64,000 bases of DNA from Methanobacteriota archaeon (GCA_020347565.1 CP070732.1:450681-514680); one strand, 5' to 3'. Positions 38,856-48,056 are shown, numbered from the stretch's first letter. Translations and numbers: made by a program. The notes: a model not told the origin generated them from the letters alone.

Positions 38856-39421
38856 CTATCACCACTCAGGCACTCCATGAGCTTGCGCTCGAGCTCGATG
38901 ATATTCCGGCTGCGGGGCTTGCTCATCTTGCACGGTATCCCCCAATATATGGTCCACGGGTCGAGGTCCTTCGTCACGAGGCTCATGGCCCCCACTGCCG
39001 CACCCTCGCCGATGTGGACACCTGGCATGACCACCGAGCCTGCCCCGACTATCGCATGGCGGCCAATCTGCACCGGCCCCTCGACCGCTCGCTTGTATTC
39101 CGTCGGTACGGTCGGGTTCGTCATCCATTCGCCCGAGTAGTCGTCGCTGATCGAGTATACAAGGACCCTCGCCGACAAACCGCTGAAATCCTCCATGAGG
39201 ACGCCGCTCTGACCGTAGACCGCAGAGTACGCGGCTATGTGGATGTACGAGCCAAGGCTGACCGACCCGCTCAGTATGGCGAAGTCGTCAATGCGGACAT
39301 GGTCGCCGATGCTGACTTTCTCAGGGCTGTAGATGCTCGACCTGCGGCTGATCCGCACGTTCCTACCATACTCCTTGAGGCCGATGTCCTTCATCTCCTC
39401 GGCGCTATAGAACGTCTCCAT
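38852..39421 (-). CDS. hexapeptide-repeat (LbH) acyltransferase
   Basis: A 189-residue left-handed beta-helix acetyltransferase (WbbJ/LacA/NeuD-like) with isoleucine-patch repeats such as VSIGDHVRIDDFAILSGSVS and HAIVGAGSVVMPGVHIGEGA, and the C-terminal GIPCK motif. It probably O- or N-acetylates a sugar in surface glycan synthesis, with the coupled PseG-like protein. ATG 39421 is chosen; the longer frame from TTG 39496 would begin upstream of the predicted transcription start. Confidence 0.85.
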   Translation of the reverse strand: METFYSAEEMKDIGLKEYGRNVRISRRSSIYSPEKVSIGDHVRIDDFAILSGSVSLGSYIHIAAYSAVYGQSGVLMEDFSGLSARVLVYSISDDYSGEWMTNPTVPTEYKRAVEGPVQIGRHAIVGAGSVVMPGVHIGEGAAVGAMSLVTKDLDPWTIYWGIPCKMSKPRSRNIIELERKLMECLSGDR

Positions 39422-39500
39422 TGTCGATCCGGTGACGGTAATCCTGTAGTCGCTTATTATTGGTTCGGTGCTGCTTCTTCCCAGCCTACCAGGCAATCAC

Positions 39501-39506
39501 ATTTAT
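39501..39506. promoter_or_regulatory. shared AT core between divergent acetyltransferase and SDR genes
   Basis: ATTTAT is the only AT-rich core between the two divergent starts. It lies 30-35 nt upstream of the SDR ATG (39536) and about 80 nt upstream of the acetyltransferase ATG (39421). Confidence 0.45.
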
Positions 39507-39535
39507 CGGCTAGATATGCGATAGCGCCACTCACC

Positions 39536-40285
39536 ATGAGCGACTATTCATCCAAGGTGGCTTTCATCACCGGCGGGTCAAGGGGCATCGGACTCGCAAT
39601 AGCAAGGGAACTAGCTAGGATCGGCTTTGGGAAGGTAATCCTAGGCGACGTCGACGAAGAGGAGGGGCTGCGGGCTTCAGCAAAGCTTCGGAGCGACTTC
39701 GACACGGAATCGGCCTTCATCCAGATGGATGTGTCGAACGAATCAGATGTTGTCGCCGCCTTCCAAGAGATAAGGGAAAAGTTCGGTAGGTTGGATGTTC
39801 TGGTCAACAACGCTGGTGTCGCCCAGGACTCGTTCCTGGAGAAGCTGAGCCTGGAGAATTGGAACCGGGTGATAGATGTTAGTCTCACAGGGACTTTCAA
39901 CTGTACGAAACAGGCAATCGCCCTTATGAAGGAGAGCAGGGCAGGGAGGATTCTGAACCTGGCCTCTGTGTCTGCAGAGATGGGCAATATTGGACAGGCG
40001 AACTATGTCGCTGCCAAGGGAGGCATAATATCTTTCACAAAGACGGCGGCGAAGGAATGCGCAAGGCACGGAATCCTGGTCAATGCCATCGCTCCTGGGT
40101 TCGTCCGGACGAGAATGACAGCATCCATAAGGCCAGACATAACGGAGAAAATCGTGGCGCAGATACCGTTGGGCAGGTTCGCAGAACCCGAGGAGGTTGC
40201 CCGGATGGCTAGGTTCCTCGTCTCCGAGGAGAACACATACATAACGGGGCAGACGGTCAACATAAACGGTGGACTGTACGTGTGA
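39536..40285 (+). CDS. short-chain dehydrogenase/reductase, FabG-like
   Basis: A 249-residue classical SDR. Cofactor motif TGGSRGIG at 12-19, NNAG at 91-94, catalytic Ser144, Tyr157 and Lys161 (YVAAK). Overall it resembles 3-oxoacyl-ACP reductase, but archaea lack the type II fatty acid pathway it serves in bacteria, so the substrate may be a sugar, an acetoacetyl derivative or another ketone. It is divergent from the glycan-related pair and nearly leaderless. ATG 39536 gives the family-length N-terminus; the open frame further upstream is the antisense of the acetyltransferase. Confidence 0.9.
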   Translation: MSDYSSKVAFITGGSRGIGLAIARELARIGFGKVILGDVDEEEGLRASAKLRSDFDTESAFIQMDVSNESDVVAAFQEIREKFGRLDVLVNNAGVAQDSFLEKLSLENWNRVIDVSLTGTFNCTKQAIALMKESRAGRILNLASVSAEMGNIGQANYVAAKGGIISFTKTAAKECARHGILVNAIAPGFVRTRMTASIRPDITEKIVAQIPLGRFAEPEEVARMARFLVSEENTYITGQTVNINGGLYV

Positions 40286-40444
40286 GCGGCGTCGCCGTCC
40301 CGAGAACGTCAATCCCGGCCTTCGGTCCCGCAGCCGCTGAGACTGCCCGCTGGCATAACCCGTCAAATCATTTGGCCCCTATGCGAGGGGTACGTGGCGG
40401 GCTCCAGGAGCGGTACGAAGTGAACGCCATCGAAACCATCGCAA

Positions 40445-40455
40445 ATCTTTTTATC
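40445..40455 (+). promoter_or_regulatory. TATA box of the repeat-bearing surface protein gene
   Basis: ATCTTTTTATC lies about 31-41 nt upstream of ATG 40486. Confidence 0.5.
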
Positions 40456-40485
40456 TGGACTCGGTGATTGGAACCCGGGGAGCCG

Positions 40486-42357
40486 ATGTTGCGCAGCTTC
40501 TTGGCCGTGAAGTCCGCCATGCCGACAGCCATCGGCCTGATGGTGGTCATCTCGCTGATCTGGGCGACGGCAGGGCCGGTCTCGACGGAGAGCACTCCTT
40601 GCGGTTCCAGAATCCTCGCGGAGTCATACAACGCATCCCTGCACGTAAACGTCTCAAACGATGTTGAGCGGCCCGTGTCAGCCGCCGAGGTCCACATCGT
40701 GGGCAATGTCTCAACTTGGCTCACCGACGAAGAGGGCATCGTCCTGATTTCGGGCATTCTCGCCGACTCCGAAGGGACGGAGTACACGGTCTATGCCGAG
40801 TGCGATGGCTATCTGTCCTCTTCCCCGGTCGTGCTGACGCTCACACCTCACAACACCACCTTCGCCAACCTGACCGTCAGAGGCGGCGGCATATACGGCA
40901 CCGTGTCGGCGGATGGGGCAGCCCTTTCGGGGGCGAACGTCTCCATCGAAGAACTAGACCTCAACACGTCGACAGGCGTCGATGGCACTTACGCGCTCGA
41001 AGGCATCAGGAGCGGCACCTATTCGGTACGCGCCGACGCGCCGTACTATGAGCCGGTACTCAGGCAGGTGACGGTGACCGTTGGAGACTATGTCCCGTTG
41101 CATTTCTCACTCGAGTCCCTGATGGGCGCGATATCCGGCACGATCCTTCACATCGACACCGAGGAACCGCTCGAGAACGCGAACATCGCTGTCGTCATCG
41201 AGGATTACACGATCGTGTACAACAGTGACGCGAACGGGTCCTACAGTGTGCCGAACGTGCCTCCCGGAACATACGCCATAACCGTTTCTCTGACGGGCTT
41301 CAACACGACCGTCATAGAGAACATAGTGGTCGCGAGCGGCGTCACCACTGAGGGGGTTGATGTACTGCTTGCGGAGAAGCTCCCTTCGATATCCGGCACG
41401 ATCCTTCACATCGACACCGAGGAACCGCTCGAAGGCGCGAACGTGTCCATCGCCGTAGGCGATTACACAATTACGGTCAAGAGCGATGTCAACGGGTCCT
41501 ACCGCCTGTGGGACATTCCGCCGGGAATCTACTCGATCACTGCCTCCCTGATCGGCTTCAATACGACGATGGTCGAGGACGTTGCTGTGTTCAGCGGTGT
41601 CACGACTGAGAACGTGAACATCTTGCTCCGTGAGAGGCCCACCACCCTATCAGGCGTCGTCAAGGCTGGGGCGGTCCTGCTCGTCGGGGCGAACGTGAGC
41701 ATTGTGGGAACGGGGCTGTACGGCATATCGTCAATCGATGGGGAGTACCTGATCAGCAGCATCCCCGCGGGCGCCTACACCGTCATGGCATCCCTGCAGG
41801 GGTACAATAACGCGACGATCGTGAACGTTCGGATAGACAGGGGCACCGAGGTGCGACTCAACATCAACCTCACAGGCAAGCTGGGAGGGGCGTTGTACGG
41901 TATTGTCATCGACGCGTCGACTGGCAACTCGCTGTCGGGGGTCAGGGTCACGCTGGTTCCACAGAGGGAGACGATAACGAACATCAACGGAGAGTTCCAA
42001 TTCACTGGCCTTCAGCCGGGCGATTACACGATCATGTTCACACTCGATGGCTACCGCCCGATGGAGATGGGAGACATTTCGATCAGCCCGGAGAACCTGA
42101 CCGAATTGGGATTCGTGAGCCTCGATCCCATCAGGGAGAGCTTCGGCGGATTCATATTCGGCTTCGATCTGGCGCACTCGATGATGATACTCGCTCTGTT
42201 CCTGACGATAGTGATCCTCGCCCTGGCCGTCGTCCTCCGCATACGCTCTTTCGAAGCGCCCGACAGGGCTCCGGCCGTATATGACGAGCTCGAGCTGGAA
42301 GAGGAGGAGGCTGCCGAAGCCGCCGCTGAGGACGACGAAGCGATTTACGAGGGCTAA
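40486..42357 (+). CDS. surface protein with carboxypeptidase-regulatory-like (Cna-B-type) repeats
   Basis: 623 residues. Signal peptide (1-35), then about six beta-sandwich repeats of the CarboxypepD_reg type, each with 'ISG.. / L.GANVSI / ..G.Y.....PPGTY.ITASL.G' landmarks, then a transmembrane helix (about 565-590) and an acidic cytoplasmic tail of Glu/Ala. Many N-x-S/T sites suggest glycosylation. Two consecutive repeats (41131-41646) are a recent 258-bp duplication. ATG 40486 is preceded by GGGGAG. Probably a cell-surface stalk; the ligand is unknown. Confidence 0.85.
   Translation: MLRSFLAVKSAMPTAIGLMVVISLIWATAGPVSTESTPCGSRILAESYNASLHVNVSNDVERPVSAAEVHIVGNVSTWLTDEEGIVLISGILADSEGTEYTVYAECDGYLSSSPVVLTLTPHNTTFANLTVRGGGIYGTVSADGAALSGANVSIEELDLNTSTGVDGTYALEGIRSGTYSVRADAPYYEPVLRQVTVTVGDYVPLHFSLESLMGAISGTILHIDTEEPLENANIAVVIEDYTIVYNSDANGSYSVPNVPPGTYAITVSLTGFNTTVIENIVVASGVTTEGVDVLLAEKLPSISGTILHIDTEEPLEGANVSIAVGDYTITVKSDVNGSYRLWDIPPGIYSITASLIGFNTTMVEDVAVFSGVTTENVNILLRERPTTLSGVVKAGAVLLVGANVSIVGTGLYGISSIDGEYLISSIPAGAYTVMASLQGYNNATIVNVRIDRGTEVRLNINLTGKLGGALYGIVIDASTGNSLSGVRVTLVPQRETITNINGEFQFTGLQPGDYTIMFTLDGYRPMEMGDISISPENLTELGFVSLDPIRESFGGFIFGFDLAHSMMILALFLTIVILALAVVLRIRSFEAPDRAPAVYDELELEEEEAAEAAAEDDEAIYEG
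41131..41646 (+). repeat. two tandem 258-bp units within the surface protein gene
   Basis: The units start at 41131 and 41389. The first 45 or so bases (from ATATCCGGCACGATCCTTCA) are identical and later parts diverge. The period is exactly 86 codons, so the frame is kept. Confidence 0.9.
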
Positions 42358-42365
42358 TCCGCGCA

Positions 42366-42965
42366 TCATTCGAGGCCGAGCTGGGAACGCGCCCTCTTCT
42401 CGTTCTCCTTCACCTTCGCCCCTACGGCGGCGTACAGACTGTTCCCTTTGGTGTCGATGCCGACCGTCAGGGGCCCGAAGTTCTCGGCGTTCATTATCCA
42501 TATCGCCTCGGGCATGCCCAACTCGTACCATTCCACACCAGAGACGCTCTTTATCCCCTTCGCTGCGAGCACCGCCGCTCCTCCGGTTATGGCCAGATAC
42601 ACGCAGCCGTGCTCCTTCATGGCATCGACTGTCGGCTGAGACATGCCGCCCTTGCCGATGACCGCGCCCGGCCGGAACTTCTCGATGAAGGACGGTTCCA
42701 ACGAGTTCATCCTAGACGAGGTTGTAGGTCCTGCAGCGACGACCTCCCACTGCTCGCCCGTCTTGCGCATGATCGGACCACAGTGGAACAGCGCTGCCCC
42801 CTTGAAGTCCACAGGCGTGCTCTCACCCTTCTCGAACATCTCGAGCGCGTGAATGTGCACCTCGTCCCGTCCGGTCAAGACGACGCCGTCGATGTAGACC
42901 GTCTCCCCGAGCTTCAGTGACCGGACGGACTCCTCGGACAGCGGGGTCTTGAGCCTGGTAGCCAT
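42366..42965 (-). CDS. fumB: fumarate hydratase class I, beta subunit
   Basis: 199 residues matching the C-terminal domain of class I (Fe-S) fumarase/L-tartrate dehydratase. Landmarks are LKLGETVYIDGVVLTGRDEVH, ALFHCGPIMRK and GPTTSSRMNSLEP. With the alpha subunit it interconverts fumarate and malate. The ATG at 42965 shares one base with the alpha-subunit stop (TGATG), so translation is coupled; GTG 42968 is a less likely start. Confidence 0.94.
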   Translation of the reverse strand: MATRLKTPLSEESVRSLKLGETVYIDGVVLTGRDEVHIHALEMFEKGESTPVDFKGAALFHCGPIMRKTGEQWEVVAAGPTTSSRMNSLEPSFIEKFRPGAVIGKGGMSQPTVDAMKEHGCVYLAITGGAAVLAAKGIKSVSGVEWYELGMPEAIWIMNAENFGPLTVGIDTKGNSLYAAVGAKVKENEKRARSQLGLE

Positions 42966-43843
42966 CACGACACCCCCTCATGCGTGGGAAACTCCATTCT
43001 CCCATCCGGATGAATCCTCACGGTCCCCCTTCTCGCGGCCCAACACTGCACGTTCACCGCAACGGGAAGGCTCGCGGTGTGACAGAATGCATACTCGATG
43101 TTCAAGCCGATCGCCGTCGTCTTCCCGCCAAGGCCCATAGGACCGATGCCCAGCAGGTTGAGTGCCTCCAGCAGCTCCTGCTCAAGCGACGCGATCGCCG
43201 GGTCCTCGTGCCTCTTGTTGAGCGGTCTCAGGAGGGCCTCCTTCGCCAGCTTCATGCTGATGTCGGCCGACCCGCCGATGCCCACGCCGAGCACCATGGG
43301 CGGGCAGGGGTTGCCTCCGGCCCTGAGAACCGTGTTGAGGACGAACTCCTTGATGCCCTTCACTCCCTGGCTCGGCGTCAGCATGGCCATCTGGCTCATG
43401 TTCTCCGAGCCAGCCCCCTTCGTCATGACCGTGATCTCGATGTGGTCCTCGGCCCCGACCCGGCAGTTGATATAGGGCATCCTGTCGCCGACGTTATCAC
43501 CCGGATTCTTCCTGGTAATCGGGTGGACCGCGTTCGGCCTGAGCGGGACTTCCTTCGTCGCGCGGCGGACGCCCTCCACGATGGCCTTCTCGACGGCTAC
43601 GGTGGCGTTCCGCGGCAGCGTGATGTAGAATATCGTCACGCCGGTATCCTGACACATCGGTGTCACGCCCTCCTCCGCGAGGGCGATGTTGTCCAATATC
43701 GCCTTCAGCTGCATCTTCGGCACCTCGTCGACCTCGGCGCCGTAGGCCGCTTCCAACGCGACCTTCACGTCCGCTGGCAGCCTGACAACCGTCTTGCGGA
43801 GGAGCTCCACGACGGCGTCCTGAACATCTGCTTCCGTGACCAT
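42965..43843 (-). CDS. fumA: fumarate hydratase class I, alpha subunit
   Basis: 292 residues matching the N-terminal, iron-sulfur-binding domain of class I fumarase. Candidate cluster ligands are Cys64 in MCQDTGVTIFY, the Cys in MPYINCRVGAED and the Cys in GGNPCPPMVLG. It is the first gene of the two-gene operon. A possible TATA element (minus GGATTAATC, near 43877-43886) lies about 35 nt upstream of the ATG. Confidence 0.94.
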   Translation of the reverse strand: MVTEADVQDAVVELLRKTVVRLPADVKVALEAAYGAEVDEVPKMQLKAILDNIALAEEGVTPMCQDTGVTIFYITLPRNATVAVEKAIVEGVRRATKEVPLRPNAVHPITRKNPGDNVGDRMPYINCRVGAEDHIEITVMTKGAGSENMSQMAMLTPSQGVKGIKEFVLNTVLRAGGNPCPPMVLGVGIGGSADISMKLAKEALLRPLNKRHEDPAIASLEQELLEALNLLGIGPMGLGGKTTAIGLNIEYAFCHTASLPVAVNVQCWAARRGTVRIHPDGRMEFPTHEGVS

Positions 43844-43919
43844 GACCAGTCCCTCACGGCTACGGAAAGGGGGCGTGGAGATTAATCCTTTCTGTGCGAC
43901 CAGCCTGTCATGGAGACGA

Positions 43920-44954
43920 TTACCAGTCGTCGCTCAGCGCGTACTTGCCGAGGTTCGTTCTGACCAGCCGCACGTTGTCCCCCTTGAGGACGAACCCCTT
44001 CGGCTTCACGACGTCCACGGGGGTCATCGTATCCGGGTCTAAGAGCTGCAGCTCCGAGTCCCCATCGACGAGCACGACGGCGGTTGCGATGTCGGGGCCT
44101 GCGCATGCCAGCGCGCATCCCTCGAGGGCCTTGTGCTTCATGCGCTGCTCCTCGCCGGTGCGGAGGTCGAGGCACCGGACAGCGCCCTTCGCCATGCCCC
44201 GCACGAGATAGTCCTTCGCCCCGCATGTGATGACATCGCCTTCCCTGAACGGTGGGAGGCGCACGAGGAAGGTGACCCTGTGCACCTCCTGGCCTCCTCG
44301 CCTGCCCCAAAGGCTGGGAGATTCGCCGTATTCGGCGGTGTACAGCTCCTGGAGCTCCCTCGCCACGATCCTTGCGGACTGTATCGTGCTCAAATAGAAG
44401 TCCAGCCCGCCCTTGACGCGCTCCGTACGGCTGATGAAGACCTCTCGCGCACCCGTCCGGATCGCCGCAACGCGCGCGACGACCTGCCTCTGTATCTCCT
44501 CCACGCCGACGGCGTCGAGCGCGCGGCCATCTCCTCTGACCTGTATGATCGCCTCGAAGTAGCTGCCCTTCTGCTTCGAGCACTCGTTGCAGGAGGCCTG
44601 CTTCACGCGTACCGTCGCTGAGAGCTCTCTCCGGAAGCGATGCTCTCCCGCGGCGAGGTCGGCAGAAACGGCAGCCCTGAAGGTTCTGTCGTCCATCTCG
44701 TCCAGCTTCACATCTACCCCCGTGACCTCGAGGCCTTCGGGCGTGGCGAGCGATGCCCTGAGCATGTGCTCGGCGGCATCCTTGATGGAGTTCATCTCCA
44801 CCCATCTCTCGCCGATCAGGAACGACGAGCAGTGGGCGCAGACGGTTACGTCGATGAACTCCGGCAAGGTCGCCTTCACGTGCTTCTTCGAGTAGCAGTC
44901 GGGGCACAGGGGACCGATGAGGGGCCCCTCATTCCCACACTCCACGCAGAACAA
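43920..44954 (-). CDS. nmd3: NMD3 family ribosome-biogenesis protein
   Basis: 344 residues. Four N-terminal zinc-binding CxxC pairs: Cys3/6, Cys17/20, Cys39/42 and the CNEC pair. An OB-like and eIF5A-like C-terminal region follows, as in eukaryotic NMD3, the 60S export adaptor. In archaea, which have no nucleus, the role is probably late large-subunit assembly. TTG start at 44954, directly after the DUF424 gene, with GAGG upstream. It is the last gene of the MCM-DUF424-NMD3 operon. Confidence 0.93.
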   Translation of the reverse strand: MFCVECGNEGPLIGPLCPDCYSKKHVKATLPEFIDVTVCAHCSSFLIGERWVEMNSIKDAAEHMLRASLATPEGLEVTGVDVKLDEMDDRTFRAAVSADLAAGEHRFRRELSATVRVKQASCNECSKQKGSYFEAIIQVRGDGRALDAVGVEEIQRQVVARVAAIRTGAREVFISRTERVKGGLDFYLSTIQSARIVARELQELYTAEYGESPSLWGRRGGQEVHRVTFLVRLPPFREGDVITCGAKDYLVRGMAKGAVRCLDLRTGEEQRMKHKALEGCALACAGPDIATAVVLVDGDSELQLLDPDTMTPVDVVKPKGFVLKGDNVRLVRTNLGKYALSDDW

Positions 44955-44955
44955 G

Positions 44956-45255
44956 TCAGATCATCCTCGCCATCTGCGCGTGCGGGACGCCCCCGATCTC
45001 AAGGACGCACTCGGCGTTCACGAATCCGTGCTCGATCGCCGCGCCGACCGCCTCTTTACCCACGAGGTTCGCGACCGTTGCCATCTCGAGTCGGGATACG
45101 AACGCCTCCTCGTCCAGCAAGTCGCCCTCATAGAACTCCCTCGAGACGTGGATCCTGAGGCTGCCCGACCTGAAGGTCCGGCCAAGGAGGTCGCTGTCCG
45201 CAGCTGCGACAAGGACCTCCTTCCCCTTGCTCTGCACCTTCACGCTTATCGTCAT
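44956..45255 (-). CDS. DUF424 family protein
   Basis: 99 residues, typical for this archaea-specific family, with SREFYEGDLLDEEAFVSRL and a C-terminal ECVLEIGGVPHAQMARM. Its ATG overlaps the MCM stop (ATGA), and nmd3 starts right after its stop. Its function is unknown; placement between MCM and NMD3 hints at translation or ribosome assembly. Confidence 0.9.
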   Translation of the reverse strand: MTISVKVQSKGKEVLVAAADSDLLGRTFRSGSLRIHVSREFYEGDLLDEEAFVSRLEMATVANLVGKEAVGAAIEHGFVNAECVLEIGGVPHAQMARMI

Positions 45256-47375
45256 GCCATGCGCTCCTCGCTGGCCAGCTTGAAGTAACCAGGCTGTGGG
45301 GAGTACACCTCTCCCGCGTCGCTGAGCCGCTTTATAAGCGACCTGACGCGCTCCTCCGATATGTTGTCGGGTGATGCCTTCTGTATCAGCTCCTCCAGGC
45401 TGACACCTCTGCGCTCGTCACCGAGCTGCTGTACCAGGCTCCTGAGCACATATATCTGCTCCCTCTGGCTTCTGCTCGTGCCTGTCGCGATCAGGTCGAT
45501 GTCGCGCCTCCCGCCCTCGCTGGCCACCTTGTTGAGGTAGTACTCGACTATCTTGATCGCCTTCTCCGCGTCCTCGGTCCTCACTATAGGGCTGAGGCGC
45601 GCGCGGGCGCTCGCCTCCGCCAGCCGGATGAGCGCCTCGAGCTGCCGTGCGGTTATCGGCACCGAGGACTCCTCGCCCTCGCCCAGTTTCCTGATGCCAA
45701 CATAGTACGTCTCGAGCGTCCTCATGGCGTCCTCGGCCATCACGGGGATGATGCGCTTGCTAAACGCCACGTACTTCCTCAGGAACTCCACCTCCATGGC
45801 CGGGATGAAGCTCTCGGTCTCGCCCATTATGCTCTGGGCGTCCACCTCCGGGATGTCCTCAGGGAGCTCGTGGAGCCTGATTTCTCCTCGCCTGTGGACC
45901 TTGAGTATGTGCGACGCCATGCTCCTGTCGTACTCCGAGTCCGGTCTATCTGTCATGGTGAATATCGCGTCGAACCTCGACAGGAGCGCGGGCGGTAGAT
46001 CGATCTGCTCTGCGATGCTGCGGTTCTCGTCGAATCGTCCATACTTGGGGTTGGCAGCGCCGAGGACGGCGCACCTGGACTGCAGCGTCGCGGTTATTCC
46101 GGCCTTCGCCACCGATATGGTCCCCTGCTCGAGGCTCTCATGTATGCTCGACCGGTCCTGGTCGTTCATCTTGTCCAGCTCGTCGATGCATGCCAACCCC
46201 TTATCGGCCAGCACGAGGGCACCTGCTTCGAGTGTCCATCTGCCTTCGCCGAACTCGTCCTTCACCGCCGCGGCCGTCAGACCCGCGGCCGACGATGACT
46301 TGCCCGACGTGTATATGCCCCTGGGAGCAAGGTTGGACATGTATCTCAATATCTGGGACTTGGCCGTGCCCGGGTCGCCGATCATGGCGATGTGTATGTC
46401 GCCGCGTATGTGCGTGCCGTCGTCCGTCACCTTCGTGACGCCGCCGAACAGCTGAAGAGCCAGGGCCTCCTTCTCCTGCGTGTAGCCGTAGATCGTCGGC
46501 GATATCGACGCCACTATCTCGTCGAACGTGTTCGGGCCCTTCGCGAACTCCCTTATCGCCACCTCGTCCTCCGGCGTGATCGCGATCTCCTCGTACTCGT
46601 GCTCCTCGTACTCTATCGAGTATATGTCGAGCGTCAGGTCGAAGAGGGTGGACTTCGTCTGCGCCCCCTTCTGATGGCTCTTGAGAACGCCGTTGATTAT
46701 CACCCTGTCGCCGGGGGAGACCCTGCCCGATATGTCGTCCTCTACGAACCCCACTAGCCGCTCCGGCTGCGCGCCGCCCCTCAGGCCCTCTGGCGGTTCC
46801 TGTATCTCGACCTTCTGCGTGTCGACGAACTGCGACCTGTCTGTCAGGAGCTTGAAACGCGTGGAGCCGCTGCCTCTTCCGCAGCCGCCCTCGTCCTTCG
46901 AGCACTCAAGGGGCTCCCTGAACTGCATCCCCTCCTGCTCCACATACATCCTCGCGCCACAACGCATGCACTCGAACTCGGCGACCGTTACGCGAGGGCG
47001 GACCTCCGTGGCCTTTCTCATGAGGCCCTCTACGGAGACGAACGTCTCCAGATGTTTCGCCCTTAGCTTGCGTATCTCGATCCTCGAATCCCTCGGGAGA
47101 CTCCTTATCCGGAAGTGAATGTACGGGCTGGTGAGGGAGTGTGACACGACCCTGCGCATGGCCTCCTCGGCCGACTGGACGGAGATACCTGGATGAGTGA
47201 GCGTGTAATTCGCCAGGTCCGGGTCGTACTTCTCGATCTCCGAGAAATCGACATAAAGGCTCCGGACCTCCGGATAGAAGTCTGCGATCTCGTTGACCTG
47301 ATGGCGCATCTCCTGGCCGCCCAAGAAGTCCTCCCAGATGGCGACCAGGTCCTCCGGCGTGTATTCCTTTGGCAT
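45252..47375 (-). CDS. mcm: replicative MCM helicase
   Basis: A 707-residue homohexameric 3'-5' replicative helicase. The N-terminal domain has a zinc finger between Cys136 and Cys165. The AAA+ core has P-loop GDPGTAKS at 333-340, Walker B LACIDELDKM at about 394-403 and the LSRFD arginine finger; a C-terminal winged helix follows. ATG 47375 is chosen because GGAGGGAGA precedes it; the frame continues to a TTG at 47432 without homology. It heads the operon with DUF424 and nmd3. Confidence 0.97.
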   Translation of the reverse strand: MPKEYTPEDLVAIWEDFLGGQEMRHQVNEIADFYPEVRSLYVDFSEIEKYDPDLANYTLTHPGISVQSAEEAMRRVVSHSLTSPYIHFRIRSLPRDSRIEIRKLRAKHLETFVSVEGLMRKATEVRPRVTVAEFECMRCGARMYVEQEGMQFREPLECSKDEGGCGRGSGSTRFKLLTDRSQFVDTQKVEIQEPPEGLRGGAQPERLVGFVEDDISGRVSPGDRVIINGVLKSHQKGAQTKSTLFDLTLDIYSIEYEEHEYEEIAITPEDEVAIREFAKGPNTFDEIVASISPTIYGYTQEKEALALQLFGGVTKVTDDGTHIRGDIHIAMIGDPGTAKSQILRYMSNLAPRGIYTSGKSSSAAGLTAAAVKDEFGEGRWTLEAGALVLADKGLACIDELDKMNDQDRSSIHESLEQGTISVAKAGITATLQSRCAVLGAANPKYGRFDENRSIAEQIDLPPALLSRFDAIFTMTDRPDSEYDRSMASHILKVHRRGEIRLHELPEDIPEVDAQSIMGETESFIPAMEVEFLRKYVAFSKRIIPVMAEDAMRTLETYYVGIRKLGEGEESSVPITARQLEALIRLAEASARARLSPIVRTEDAEKAIKIVEYYLNKVASEGGRRDIDLIATGTSRSQREQIYVLRSLVQQLGDERRGVSLEELIQKASPDNISEERVRSLIKRLSDAGEVYSPQPGYFKLASEERMA

Positions 47376-47468
47376 GTCTCCCTCCCCGTCCGGTCCTTCG
47401 AAGCTGTCGTGTCCGTCTCGCACCGATGGCAAAAGGGTATCACGAATCGCCTATGTGGTACTAAAGCT

Positions 47469-48020
47469 CTATTGCGCATCGGTGGCGTCGGTTGGCGCTA
47501 CATCCAGGCTTCTCAACGCCTCGCCCTGGATGCGGATTACCTCGGCACTGTCCCTCGCGGAGCTGTACTCATCCAGTAGCTCGCCGTTGAGTTGAAGGAA
47601 TGTGTCGCCCCACCGAAAGTGCTTCATCACCCTCCTCGCCTGGGCGCGGTTGCCCAGTATGTGCAACGCAGCAGCGATGGCTTCGGCGCTGCTCAGCCTC
47701 TGCGCCTTGCCGAAGCTCACGGGATTGGCTGCGAGCAGCAGCGGAAGCGCCCTGTGCCGGAGGCCGCTCCTGAGGCGCGGGAAGCTCTCGAGGCGTTTCC
47801 AGGAGCAGTCGACGACGAGCAGGCCGAACTTGGTGGCTGCTTCGAGGTCGGCCTTCGAAAGAGCCCTCTCGGCCTCGGGGTTCAGCACGAGAGCGCCGGC
47901 AGGTATCCTTTGTCGATCCCTTGCCTTTCTGACCTCGCCCTCGTGCACGAGGCGCGCTGCAGAGCACTTGCGAGGGTCATCCTCGTGTTGCATGAGGGCG
48001 TACACCCTGATGTCGTTCAT
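47469..48020 (-). CDS. Tsr3-type rRNA aminocarboxypropyltransferase
   Basis: A 183-residue SPOUT-like SAM-dependent enzyme of the Tsr3 (DUF367) family, which adds the acp group to a hypermodified residue of small-subunit rRNA. Motifs: 'HEDDPRKCSAARLVHEG', 'VVDCSWKRLES', 'ALPLLLAANPVSFGKAQRLS' and 'FRWGDTFLQLN'. It is transcribed upstream of mcm on the same strand but separated by about 90 nt. Confidence 0.93.
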   Translation of the reverse strand: MNDIRVYALMQHEDDPRKCSAARLVHEGEVRKARDRQRIPAGALVLNPEAERALSKADLEAATKFGLLVVDCSWKRLESFPRLRSGLRHRALPLLLAANPVSFGKAQRLSSAEAIAAALHILGNRAQARRVMKHFRWGDTFLQLNGELLDEYSSARDSAEVIRIQGEALRSLDVAPTDATDAQ

Positions 48021-48048
48021 GACCGTTTCACGTTGATTGACTGGATGG

Positions 48049-48056
48049 TATTAATA
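48049..48056 (-). promoter_or_regulatory. TATA box of the tsr3-like gene
   Basis: The minus strand reads TATTAATA about 30 nt upstream of ATG 48020, so the transcript is nearly leaderless. Confidence 0.6.

Noticed and set aside
38846..39535. 230-residue N-terminal extension of the SDR frame
   Set aside because: It is the antisense of the acetyltransferase gene; the SDR fold begins at ATG 39536.
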